Both the position numbers and the translations under genes were made by a program. This document shows positions 15,346 through 20,632 of a DNA stretch of 20,632 nucleotides, one piece after another (the stretch's first letter is position 1; each line of letters starts with the position of its first letter). The notes beneath the pieces were generated by a model. The model saw only the letters and a program-made list of their open reading frames with translations. It made no database searches and was not told the origin of the DNA. This DNA is from an uncultured Eubacterium sp. (GTDB lineage Bacteria; Bacillota; Clostridia; Lachnospirales; Lachnospiraceae), in assembly GCA_934358495.1 (NCBI GenBank), contig CAKRKO010000046.1, positions 1 through 20,632 of the forward strand, written 5' to 3'.

Positions 15346-15789
15346 TTACACAATCTCCGCTTTAACGTCCCTGACAGTTTGCCGATCAATGTAACCACAA
15401 GCACGTAGTCCTCGTTCAATCACTCTGGTCCACTCAAGCTCTGTCAAAACTCGAATCGAACTGTCATCCAGTTCAATTACATGCTCTTCCTGTCTGTTTT
15501 CTGCCTCGCATTTCACTTCATATAAATTCACTCGACTAATGGCTCCAATCTCTTCTAAGAGATTTACCATACGGTATACGGTTGCCGTTCCAATTTTTGA
15601 ATCAAGTTTTGTTGCTTTGTAATATATTTCCTTACAGCTGGTGCAATTGCCACTCAGAATTACATCTAACAAAATCATTCTTTGTTTTGTAATTCGACAT
15701 CCATTCTCCTTTAAATGCTCAACAATCCTGTCTTTTTGCATCTGAGTTCGGTAATAATTTTCCGTCTTTTCTAACTCTGTTGCCTGCAT
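15346..15789 (-). CDS. Fur-fold transcriptional regulator lacking the usual metal ligands
   Basis: The 147-residue product has the Fur-family winged helix: NGCRITKQRMILLDVIL, KEIYYKATKLDSKIGTATVYRMVNLLEEIGAI. The recognition helix lies around residues 66-80. Classical Fur/PerR/Zur proteins next carry a His-rich segment and CxxC (HHHLxCxxC). Here the equivalent stretch reads EENRQEEHVIELDDSSIRVL-like, with a single His (H103) and no CxxC. Cysteines lie instead at C31, C49-x-x-C52, C94 and C131. The start at 15789 has AAAGGA 9 bases upstream; a longer frame to 15846 would run through the promoter. It may sense a different cofactor or none. Its palindrome-bearing promoter suggests self-regulation. 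It lies between the rimP promoter and the SDR terminator. Confidence 0.85.
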   Translation of the reverse strand: MQATELEKTENYYRTQMQKDRIVEHLKENGCRITKQRMILLDVILSGNCTSCKEIYYKATKLDSKIGTATVYRMVNLLEEIGAISRVNLYEVKCEAENRQEEHVIELDDSSIRVLTELEWTRVIERGLRACGYIDRQTVRDVKAEIV

Positions 15790-15817
15790 ACTGAATTTCC
15801 TTTCTCGTTCTTTTTTT

Positions 15818-15846
15818 AGTATAAAGCAACATATGTTAGCTGTCAA
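15818..15846 (-). promoter_or_regulatory. Consensus promoter of the Fur-like gene with a palindrome in its spacer
   Basis: TTGACA (15846-15841) and TATACT (15823-15818) are separated by exactly 17 bases, nearly a perfect vegetative promoter. The spacer holds the perfect palindrome AACATATGTT (15828-15837), the placement expected of a repressor operator. The binding protein is unknown; the Fur-like product itself is the obvious candidate. Confidence 0.75.
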
Positions 15847-15893
15847 TAATATTTTTTATTTTATTCTCATCAAAGGTATCTGTAACTCACTCG

Positions 15894-15947
15894 CAAAAAA
15901 AGACTCTTCGAAATTAGTATCTTTTCGATAACAACTTCGAAGAGTCT
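15894..15947 (-). terminator. Terminator after the SDR gene
   Basis: AGACTCTTCGAA (15901-15912) pairs perfectly with TTCGAAGAGTCT (15936-15947). The 23-base loop can form a small TATC/GATA stem. On the minus strand the stem ends in TCTTTTTTTG, a good U tract, 26 bases past the SDR stop. Plus-strand flanks are also T-rich (CTCTCTTTTTC), so it may be bidirectional. Confidence 0.9.
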
Positions 15948-15972
15948 CTCTTTTTCTTTTTACATTTCACGC

Positions 15973-16776
15973 TTACGGTCTCTGTCCCATACCGCCTTCC
16001 AGTGTCAATGTCTCACCATTCATATACTTAAAATCCGGAGATGCAAGTTGTACGCAAACGCGTCCGATTTCTTTTTCTACATCACCATAATGTCCTGCAG
16101 GTGGCATTTTTACATTTGCCTTAAATGCTTCGGGATAATTTTTTTCAAAATTCTCCAACTGCGCAGTCCACGCCAGCGGACATATAATATTAACGTTAAT
16201 ACCATCTTTGCCCCACTCGGTAGCAGCAACTCTGGAAAGCCCACGTATTCCTTCTTTTGCCGCCGCATATGCGCACTGCCCATAATTGCCAAACAGACCT
16301 GCACCAGATGCGAAATTCACGACAGAACCTTTTGTTTCTTTCAGATACGGATAGCAAGCTTTCATATAATAGAATACTGCATATAATCCAGAATAAAGTG
16401 CAAGATTAAACTGATCTGTCGTATGTTCCTCAAGCGACACACCTGATGCGGAAGCCTGAGCATTATTAATCAGTACGTCGATTCTTCCAAATCTGTCGAT
16501 TGCTTGTTTCACTACATTTTGAACAACTGCTTCATTGTCAGCTCCAGCAGACACATCTGCCTGAACCGGAAGTACTTTGATTCCATACAAACGTTCCAGC
16601 TCCTCTTTTGCGTCTTCCAGTTTCTTTACATTACGTCCAGTGAGCACCAGATTCGCCCCTTCTTTTGCATAGGCAGTTGCAATACCATATCCAATGGAAC
16701 CGCAGCTTCCATCACTTAATACTGCACGACCTCCTCCAGTAATAATTGCAGTTTTTCCTGTTAAAAATCCCATCAT
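15973..16776 (-). CDS. SDR oxidoreductase, probable 12-alpha-hydroxysteroid dehydrogenase
   Basis: This is a classical short-chain dehydrogenase: Rossmann TGGG at residues 13-16, NNAQ at 104-107, catalytic S157, Y170 and K174. From memory it closely resembles clostridial NADP-dependent 12-alpha-hydroxysteroid dehydrogenases, sharing TGRN, INNAQASASG, NFASGAGLFGN, AATEWGKD and the C-terminal SPDFKYMNGETLTLEGGMGQ. Those enzymes oxidise the C12 hydroxyl of bile acids such as cholate. Relative to the form I remember, about seven extra residues (around VLSDGSCG, 19-26) sit between the glycine motif and SIGYGIA. The ATG at 16776 (267 residues) or the next codon fits GGAG 5-8 bases upstream. It is monocistronic, with its own promoter and terminator. 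Substrate assignment is inference; another 3-oxoacyl-type SDR activity remains possible. Confidence 0.75.
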   Translation of the reverse strand: MMGFLTGKTAIITGGGRAVLSDGSCGSIGYGIATAYAKEGANLVLTGRNVKKLEDAKEELERLYGIKVLPVQADVSAGADNEAVVQNVVKQAIDRFGRIDVLINNAQASASGVSLEEHTTDQFNLALYSGLYAVFYYMKACYPYLKETKGSVVNFASGAGLFGNYGQCAYAAAKEGIRGLSRVAATEWGKDGINVNIICPLAWTAQLENFEKNYPEAFKANVKMPPAGHYGDVEKEIGRVCVQLASPDFKYMNGETLTLEGGMGQRP

Positions 16777-16844
16777 TGTTTCTCCTTTCCTATAACTCTC
16801 AAAAGTCGGATTGTATTTTTTTAAATACATATTCACTGAGATAC

Positions 16845-16873
16845 AGTGTAACAAACCACCGATGGGATTTCAA
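16845..16873 (-). promoter_or_regulatory. SDR promoter with overlapping dyad
   Basis: TTGAAA (16873-16868) and TACACT (16850-16845) are spaced by 17 bases. A dyad CACTG-N5-CAGTG (16834-16848) overlaps the -10 and the predicted start, a typical operator position. The untranslated leader also carries a TGTATTT/AAATACA hairpin just before the ribosome binding site. Confidence 0.65.
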
Positions 16874-17000
16874 GCTTTTTTCTATAAATTTGCGGTTTTT
16901 TCAGATAATTCAGGACTTTTGCTAATGATATAACAGTAAAATCTTATGACAGCCTTAATTCAAGCATTTCAAGGCACTCTTACTACATAATATGTCACAT

Positions 17001-18392
17001 TTATTTACGATGGCGTGCGAAATAATCTTTCACAAGTTTCACTACCGTTCCAGACAGGAGGAACAATGCAATCAGGTTTGGAATCGCCATCAGACCGTTA
17101 AATGTCTCTGCTATACTCCAGAGCATGCCAAGATCCATGGTTGCGCCTACAATTGCTACCAACGCATATACAACCATAAAAGGTTTCACCCATTTTTCAG
17201 AAGACAAATATTCCATACATCGTGCGCCATATAATCCCCATCCAATAATGGTAGAGAATGCAAAACAGCAAAGAGCCACTGCTGTAAAAATAGATATCCA
17301 GTTACCATAAGTAGCCGTAAATCCCGAAATGGTCAGCTCCGCTCCTGCATCTGCACCATATCCTACTGAGATGCCACTGCACAAGATAACCATAGCAGTC
17401 AGTGTACAGATCAGAATGGTATCCGTAAATACCTCAAAAATGCCAAACATCCCCTGCTTTACTGGTTCACCAGTATCTGCACATGCATGCGCAATAGAAC
17501 CGGTACCAAGACCTGCCTCATTGGAGAAAATACCACGGGCAACACCTTTTTTCATACTCAAGAAAAAGCTTCCTACAATACCGCCGGTCACTGAAGCCGG
17601 ATGAAAAGCTCCATCAATGATAGTGCAAAACACCGCCGGTACACGATCGATATTTAAAATAATAACGCCGAATGAAAGCACAATGTACAACAATGCCATG
17701 AATGGAATCAGACGTTCCGTTACACGTCCAATACGTTTGACACCGCCTAGCAAAATCATTGCAACCATAGCAGCAACAATTATACCAATGATCAGATTTG
17801 TAATTTTAGTAGCAGATTCCGGAATGATATTAAAATTCAATAATGCAGAATCAATGGCTGTGGTAATCGTATTTACCTGTGTGGCATTACCAGTTCCAAA
17901 CACAGTCAGTACACCAAAGAGTGCAAAAAGAACAGCCAGCCAATGCCATTGTTTTTTCAGACCGTTCTTAATATAATACATCGGGCCTCCAACCCAGTCT
18001 CCCATAGCATTTTTTTCACGAAAATGCACTGCGAGAGTTACTTCTGAAAACTTGGTGCACATACCAAGCAGAGCAGAAATCCACATCCAAAATACCGCCC
18101 CCGGACCACCGATGGCAATTGCTCCTGCTACACCGGCAATATTTCCGGTTCCTACAGTGCCGGCCAATGCGGTACAGACCGCCTGGAACGGAGTCATAGC
18201 CCCGTCAGCAGCATCCTTTTTATCAAAAATTTTTCCGATAGTCTGCTTCATTGCATAAGGAAATTTACGGATCTGCAGGAATTTAGTCCGTACACTTAAA
18301 AGCAGTCCAACTCCGATAATGCAGATCATAGCAGGAACACCCCAGATGAAGTTATTCACCACTTCATTCACCGATTTGATGATTTCTAACAT
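17001..18392 (-). CDS. Alanine/glycine:cation symporter (AGCS family)
   Basis: AGCS proteins import alanine or glycine together with Na+ (or H+) across the cytoplasmic membrane. The 463-residue product is a polytopic membrane protein with about ten hydrophobic segments. It shows family hallmarks: TALAGTVGTGNIAGVAGAI near residue 75, GGPGAVFWMWISALLGMCTKFSE near 95, GGPMYYIKNG near 135 and ARGIFSNEAGLGTGSIAHA near 285. GAGAGG lies 8 bases before the ATG. It has its own promoter behind the terminator of the GntR-type regulator, so the regulator may control it. No strong terminator follows; a weak GCCTT/AAGGC hairpin lies in the gap before the SDR gene. Confidence 0.94.
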   Translation of the reverse strand: MLEIIKSVNEVVNNFIWGVPAMICIIGVGLLLSVRTKFLQIRKFPYAMKQTIGKIFDKKDAADGAMTPFQAVCTALAGTVGTGNIAGVAGAIAIGGPGAVFWMWISALLGMCTKFSEVTLAVHFREKNAMGDWVGGPMYYIKNGLKKQWHWLAVLFALFGVLTVFGTGNATQVNTITTAIDSALLNFNIIPESATKITNLIIGIIVAAMVAMILLGGVKRIGRVTERLIPFMALLYIVLSFGVIILNIDRVPAVFCTIIDGAFHPASVTGGIVGSFFLSMKKGVARGIFSNEAGLGTGSIAHACADTGEPVKQGMFGIFEVFTDTILICTLTAMVILCSGISVGYGADAGAELTISGFTATYGNWISIFTAVALCCFAFSTIIGWGLYGARCMEYLSSEKWVKPFMVVYALVAIVGATMDLGMLWSIAETFNGLMAIPNLIALFLLSGTVVKLVKDYFARHRK

Positions 18393-18421
18393 TCTTTCAA
18401 CCTCTCAACTCATTTGTATTC

Positions 18422-18441
18422 AGTCTGTGCCCAGACAGACT
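18422..18441 (-). promoter_or_regulatory. Dyad at the symporter transcription start
   Basis: AGTCTGT and ACAGACT are perfect inverted half-sites separated by six bases, lying just downstream of the symporter -10 and covering the predicted start. It could be a repressor operator or a 5'-end hairpin stabilising the mRNA. The sequence differs from the dyad in front of the GntR gene. Confidence 0.5.
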
Positions 18442-18446
18442 CACAA

Positions 18447-18475
18447 AGTATAGCACACTTTTTTTATGATGTACA
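18447..18475 (-). promoter_or_regulatory. Symporter promoter
   Basis: TGTACA (18475-18470, four of six consensus bases) and TATACT (18452-18447) are spaced by 17 bases, with TGC before the -10. The extended -10 compensates for the weak -35. Confidence 0.65.
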
Positions 18476-18480
18476 GATTG

Positions 18481-18526
18481 CAAAACAAAAGAGAACTGTA
18501 TGCAATGCATTTCGTTTACAGTTCTC
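18481..18526 (-). terminator. Terminator after the GntR-type regulator
   Basis: GAGAACTGTA (18491-18500) pairs perfectly with TACAGTTCTC (18517-18526) around a 16-base loop. On the minus strand it is followed by TTTTGTTTTG. It separates the regulator from the symporter promoter. Confidence 0.88.
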
Positions 18527-18584
18527 CTTCTCAACTATCCCCATCTTGACAATTATCAAAAATAAACCTTGATAGTATGATTAT

Positions 18585-19277
18585 TTATTTTTTCCATTCT
18601 AACAGTATTTCATCAATAATAGCAAAATGTTCCTTCAATGCCAATATACCATCCTCTCGATTATGTTCACGCAATGCTCTTACAAACCGATGATGACAGG
18701 CATTTAAGGCCTCTTTTCCAGAGTCTTTTCGAATGATCTCCCTGCGAAGATCCTTGACAAATTCATCAATGACACTGGAACAAGCTTCCAGAATGTCCAG
18801 AATCAGGATATTTCCTGAAGCTCTGGCTAATGTATAATGTATTTTCTTATCCAGTTCATTATTTACACTGGCATCCGTACTCTTATCCAACTTGTTTACA
18901 TAATCCTCCATCAGTTTAATTTCTTCTTCCGATGCATGATCAAGCGCCAATGTAAATGCAAGTCTCTCAAGCGAATATCGTATCTGACTAATTTGTATAT
19001 AATCAATCTGATCCATGGCGAACATCATACCCATGGTCTCCTCCAGACTGCTTTGAAAATCGCAAGTAATATAATTACCGGATCCCTGCTGGGAAGAAAT
19101 AACCCCCGTCATATCCATAAAACGGATGGCTTCCCGGACAGAATTACGGCTAACCCCAAGCTCTTCCGCAATCTCCCGCTCAGGTGGTAGTTTCTCTCCT
19201 GGTTTCAAATCTCCTGCAATTATTTTTTTCTTAAAAAAGTCTACGACTAATCCATAGGTTTTCTGATTCTTTGCCAC
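18585..19277 (-). CDS. GntR-family regulator with FCD domain (FadR subfamily)
   Basis: This 230-residue dimeric DNA-binding regulator has an N-terminal GntR winged helix (residues 8-70: GDLKPGEKLPPEREIAEELGVSRNSVREAIRFMDMTGVISSQQGSGNYI). An all-helical FCD ligand-binding domain follows (about 85-225). Possible metal ligands in the FCD pocket include the Asp and His of NELDKKIHYTLARASGN and the His residues in CHHRF and LKEHF. Such proteins usually sense small carboxylates or amino acids and repress adjacent transporter or catabolic genes. The start is a GTG at 19277 with AAAGGA about 11 bases upstream; an ATG at 19282 is out of frame. A dyad lies at its own transcription start, suggesting autorepression. 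The symporter downstream is the likeliest target. Confidence 0.92.
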   Translation of the reverse strand: MAKNQKTYGLVVDFFKKKIIAGDLKPGEKLPPEREIAEELGVSRNSVREAIRFMDMTGVISSQQGSGNYITCDFQSSLEETMGMMFAMDQIDYIQISQIRYSLERLAFTLALDHASEEEIKLMEDYVNKLDKSTDASVNNELDKKIHYTLARASGNILILDILEACSSVIDEFVKDLRREIIRKDSGKEALNACHHRFVRALREHNREDGILALKEHFAIIDEILLEWKK

Positions 19278-19298
19278 AACATCTTTGTTCCTTTCAAT

Positions 19299-19336
19299 TA
19301 TAATAGACGTATCACCAAAGTGATACGCCTATTATA
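19299..19336 (-). promoter_or_regulatory. Long dyad covering the GntR-gene transcription start
   Basis: TATAATAG and CTATTATA flank CGTATCAC-CAAA-GTGATACG, giving a 17-pair inverted repeat with one mismatch and a four-base centre. The core GTATCAC/GTGATAC lies from about +1 onward and the outer arm includes the -10. It could serve as an operator for the GntR product or fold as a 5'-end hairpin in the mRNA. Confidence 0.7.
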
Positions 19337-19359
19337 GTTCATTTCAACCAATGATTCAA
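19331..19359 (-). promoter_or_regulatory. Promoter of the GntR-type gene
   Basis: TTGAAT (19359-19354) and a perfect TATAAT (19336-19331) are spaced by 17 bases. The -10 forms the outer arm of the dyad, so binding there would block polymerase. Confidence 0.75.
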
Positions 19360-19404
19360 TTGAATTTTTCTTATACCTTAATCCTGTATGTGATCTAATC
19401 TTCC

Positions 19405-19563
19405 CTACTCAAGATAACTGGCCAGTTCTTTCCGATTACGCGTAATATATTCATATGTCACATACAATGGATCAATCCGATAAATATTTGGAGCATCTGC
19501 TTCTGAATATGGTAATGGCATTAATTCCAATCCATCACAGCCATGTTCTGTATAAAACTGCCA
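19405..19563 (-). pseudogene. Headless 52-codon gene remnant
   Basis: The minus-strand frame from 19563 to the TAG at 19405 encodes 52 residues. They include EHGCDGLELMPLPYSEADAP, then DPLYVTYEYITRNRKELASYLE. The composition looks like real protein, but the frame is preceded directly by a stop and has no start codon with a binding site; the only ATG is at codon 15. It begins 8 bases after the flavodoxin stop. I read it as the surviving part of a gene whose 5' end has been deleted. The family is not recognised; GCDGLEL recalls the start of TIM-barrel sugar-phosphate isomerase-like proteins, but this is weak. Confidence 0.5.
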
Positions 19564-19571
19564 TTAACTAT

Positions 19572-20003
19572 TTATAGTCCTCTTACAAACTCAACTGCGT
19601 TTTTTATATCTTCTTCATCTGGATGTCCTTTGGCAATACCACCCACCAATTTAAATGGACCAAATGTGTCATAGCCCTTGCACCCGAATCTTCCAATTAC
19701 TATAGAATGTTTCTTGCCCAAAATCTGCTCTATGGATTTATAATTCGCACTTCCACCATAAGTACAGATCAGAAATACCTTTTTGTCGTCCGGTAGATTC
19801 TTCTCTGTGAATTCCAATACCAACTGATGAAATTTTGAAAAATAGATTCCTGATGCAAACCCAATCATATCATAACTGCTCAAATCTGCATCTGGCTGTT
19901 TTGCAGCATCAATTAAATCGACCCGGCACTCTTCTGCTATGCTTTTTACTAATTTTTCTGTATTTCCATGATGTACAGATGCATATACGATTGCTTTTCT
20001 CAT
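19572..20003 (-). CDS. Small flavodoxin-family protein
   Basis: This 143-residue flavodoxin-fold protein probably binds FMN and transfers electrons in the cytosol. The phosphate-binding loop lies at the N-terminus, MRKAIVYASVHHGNTEKLVKSIAE (compare T-x-T-G-N-T). The flavin-flanking loops are ASGIYFSKFHQ and CTYGGSANY. The HGNTEK variant is common among clostridial flavodoxin-like proteins. The length is normal and no frame break is seen. AAAGGA sits 7 bases upstream of the ATG. The ATG overlaps the stop of the upstream MmcQ/YjbR remnant (ATGA), so it was probably the coupled second gene of an operon that has since decayed. Its redox partner cannot be inferred. Confidence 0.88.
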   Translation of the reverse strand: MRKAIVYASVHHGNTEKLVKSIAEECRVDLIDAAKQPDADLSSYDMIGFASGIYFSKFHQLVLEFTEKNLPDDKKVFLICTYGGSANYKSIEQILGKKHSIVIGRFGCKGYDTFGPFKLVGGIAKGHPDEEDIKNAVEFVRGL

Positions 20004-20182
20004 TTGTTTTCCTTTCTACATGTTCCATCAACCAGGTCATAACTCATATCCAAAAAGTCCAGTATCTTTGCTTTACCAACCGAACCAGCCAGCAAAATCG
20101 TGATCCAGTGCTGTTTGTTCATATGCTATCCAGGTAAAAATCCATAAGTCTGAATAATCATACCATATTTTCGCACCCCAGA
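20000..20182 (-). pseudogene. MmcQ/YjbR-family remnant broken by an amber codon
   Basis: The frame reads RKYGMIIQTYGFLPG, then TAG (20128-20126), then HMNKQHWITILLAGSVGKAKILDFLDMSYDLV and a short tail. MmcQ/YjbR (DUF419) proteins typically carry PGYHMNKxHW followed by a GSVxxxxIxxLxxxSYDLV end, so TAG replaces the expected Tyr codon. The family is normally about 115 residues; the N-terminal half is missing and another TAG lies upstream at 20185-20183. The final TGA overlaps the flavodoxin ATG. Function in the intact family is unclear (a CyaY-like fold). Either the gene is dead, or the HMNK part is translated from the ATG at 20122 only to couple the flavodoxin. Confidence 0.7.
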
Positions 20183-20338
20183 CTACCTCCTATTTTTATC
20201 CTGTTGAACATAATACTGATTTATTGCTGCTTCTATCATCTGATTTAACTTGGCTCCACCACTAGCATCTGAATCAATACTTCCATCCCTGCCAACTCTA
20301 ATTTTAAAGCAAAACCCAGGAGTTGTCTTTACACTATC
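20183..20338 (-). pseudogene. Unidentified headless reading-frame fragment
   Basis: The minus-strand frame encodes 51 residues. They include KTTPGFCFKIRVGRDGS, then SDASGGAKLNQMIEAAINQYY and VQQDKNRR, and the frame ends at the TAG at 20185-20183. The residue mix looks genuine, but the frame follows directly on a TAA, has no start codon before codon 34 and no binding site. It is in the same frame as the MmcQ/YjbR remnant, though the two need not have been one gene. I do not recognise the family. Confidence 0.4.
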
Positions 20339-20389
20339 TTATTTGACGCTTACTTTTCATTTTCCCAAAAGTGAATTTTAGGAATCTAC

Positions 20390-20594
20390 TATGTCATGGG
20401 ACAAACGCCCTGCTCTATTTGAATAACAAAAAAGACCCTGTGGGTCTGTATTGCTACAGACCTGCAAGGTCAAATTTTATGTTTGGACAATTTTTAGATT
20501 GGTTGGCAAATTTACCCTTTAGCAGGATATTTTGCTTTCCCCTCTAACAAAATTATGTCATAGGGCAAATCTTTTCATTCTGTTTTGGGGCAAA
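20390..20594. repeat. Non-coding edge with recurring GG(G/A)CAAA motifs
   Basis: The last 290 bases hold no credible gene. TATGTCATGGGACAAA (20390-20405) and TATGTCATAGGGCAAA (20554-20569) are near-identical direct repeats. Shorter relatives are TTGGACAA (20483), TTGGCAAA (20503) and TTGGGGCAAA (20585). Repeated short sites beside a terminator and gene fragments resemble the end of a transposable element, but no transposase is present and no family can be named. Confidence 0.45.
20428..20471 (-). terminator. Minus-strand terminator with nested hairpin
   Basis: GGTCTGTA (20443-20450) and TACAGACC (20455-20462) pair around TTGC. Outer GACC (20434-20437) and GGTC (20468-20471) pair too, and GACCC-TGT-GGGTC is an alternative. 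On the minus strand the stem ends in TTTTTTGTT. It would stop transcripts entering from the right of the window; the gene it served is outside or lost. Confidence 0.75.
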
Positions 20595-20632
20595 GTTTTT
20601 ATCGTGTTACCTTTTGGATATTACCCTATCAA

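Noticed and set aside
16900..17000. Terminator for the symporter gene
   Set aside because: Only a 5-pair GCCTT/AAGGC hairpin with a 14-base loop and no proper U tract was found; too weak to list.

Overview
This window looks like a chromosomal segment of a gut-type Clostridia, most likely Lachnospiraceae. The evidence is the moderate GC content, AT-rich gaps, strong AGGAGG-type ribosome binding sites, the Firmicutes gene order rimP-nusA-ylxR-ylxQ-infB-rbfA-nrnA-truB-ribF-rpsO-pnp, and an SDR that closely resembles clostridial 12-alpha-hydroxysteroid dehydrogenases. The species cannot be fixed from sequence reading alone. Nearly every gene is on the minus strand; one penicillin-binding-protein-like carboxypeptidase gene is on the plus strand.

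Left part (1-4300). The first codons of an unidentified minus-strand gene are followed by a 360-base AT-rich gap with one hairpin. Next come scpB and scpA (chromosome-segregation partners of SMC), with a secreted D-Ala-D-Ala carboxypeptidase divergent from them and a cytosolic subtilisin-like protease converging on it.

Core (4261-15338). This is a long translation and RNA-metabolism block read leftward. A promoter and a hairpin leader drive rimP-nusA-ylxR-ylxQ-infB-rbfA-nrnA-truB-ribF with tiny gaps or overlaps. A second promoter, with its own structured leader, drives rpsO. pnp follows behind an rpsO terminator and a multi-hairpin leader, and ends at a strong terminator. Together these genes mature the 30S subunit, initiate translation, couple transcription to it, modify tRNA, make FMN/FAD and degrade RNA. 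An 84-bp perfect-ended inverted repeat, shaped like a TA-flanked MITE, overlaps the 3' end of ribF and supplies its last codons.

Right part (15346-19360). This is an accessory set of single-gene units: a Fur-fold regulator lacking the usual metal ligands, a probable bile-acid SDR, an alanine/glycine:cation symporter and an FCD-type GntR regulator. Each has a recognisable promoter, and several promoters carry dyads placed like operators.

Right edge (19400-20632). This is a decaying region: a truncated reading frame, an intact small flavodoxin, a MmcQ/YjbR-family remnant broken by an amber codon and translationally coupled to the flavodoxin, another headless fragment, a terminator, and non-coding DNA with recurring GGRCAAA-type motifs. 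It looks like the scar of a lost operon or mobile element. I see no complete mobile element, CRISPR array, tRNA or rRNA, and no clear new multigene system. The most novel-looking signals are the candidate MITE at ribF, the rpsO/pnp/rimP leader structures, the metal-site-less Fur homologue and the SDR with an insertion in its cofactor loop.
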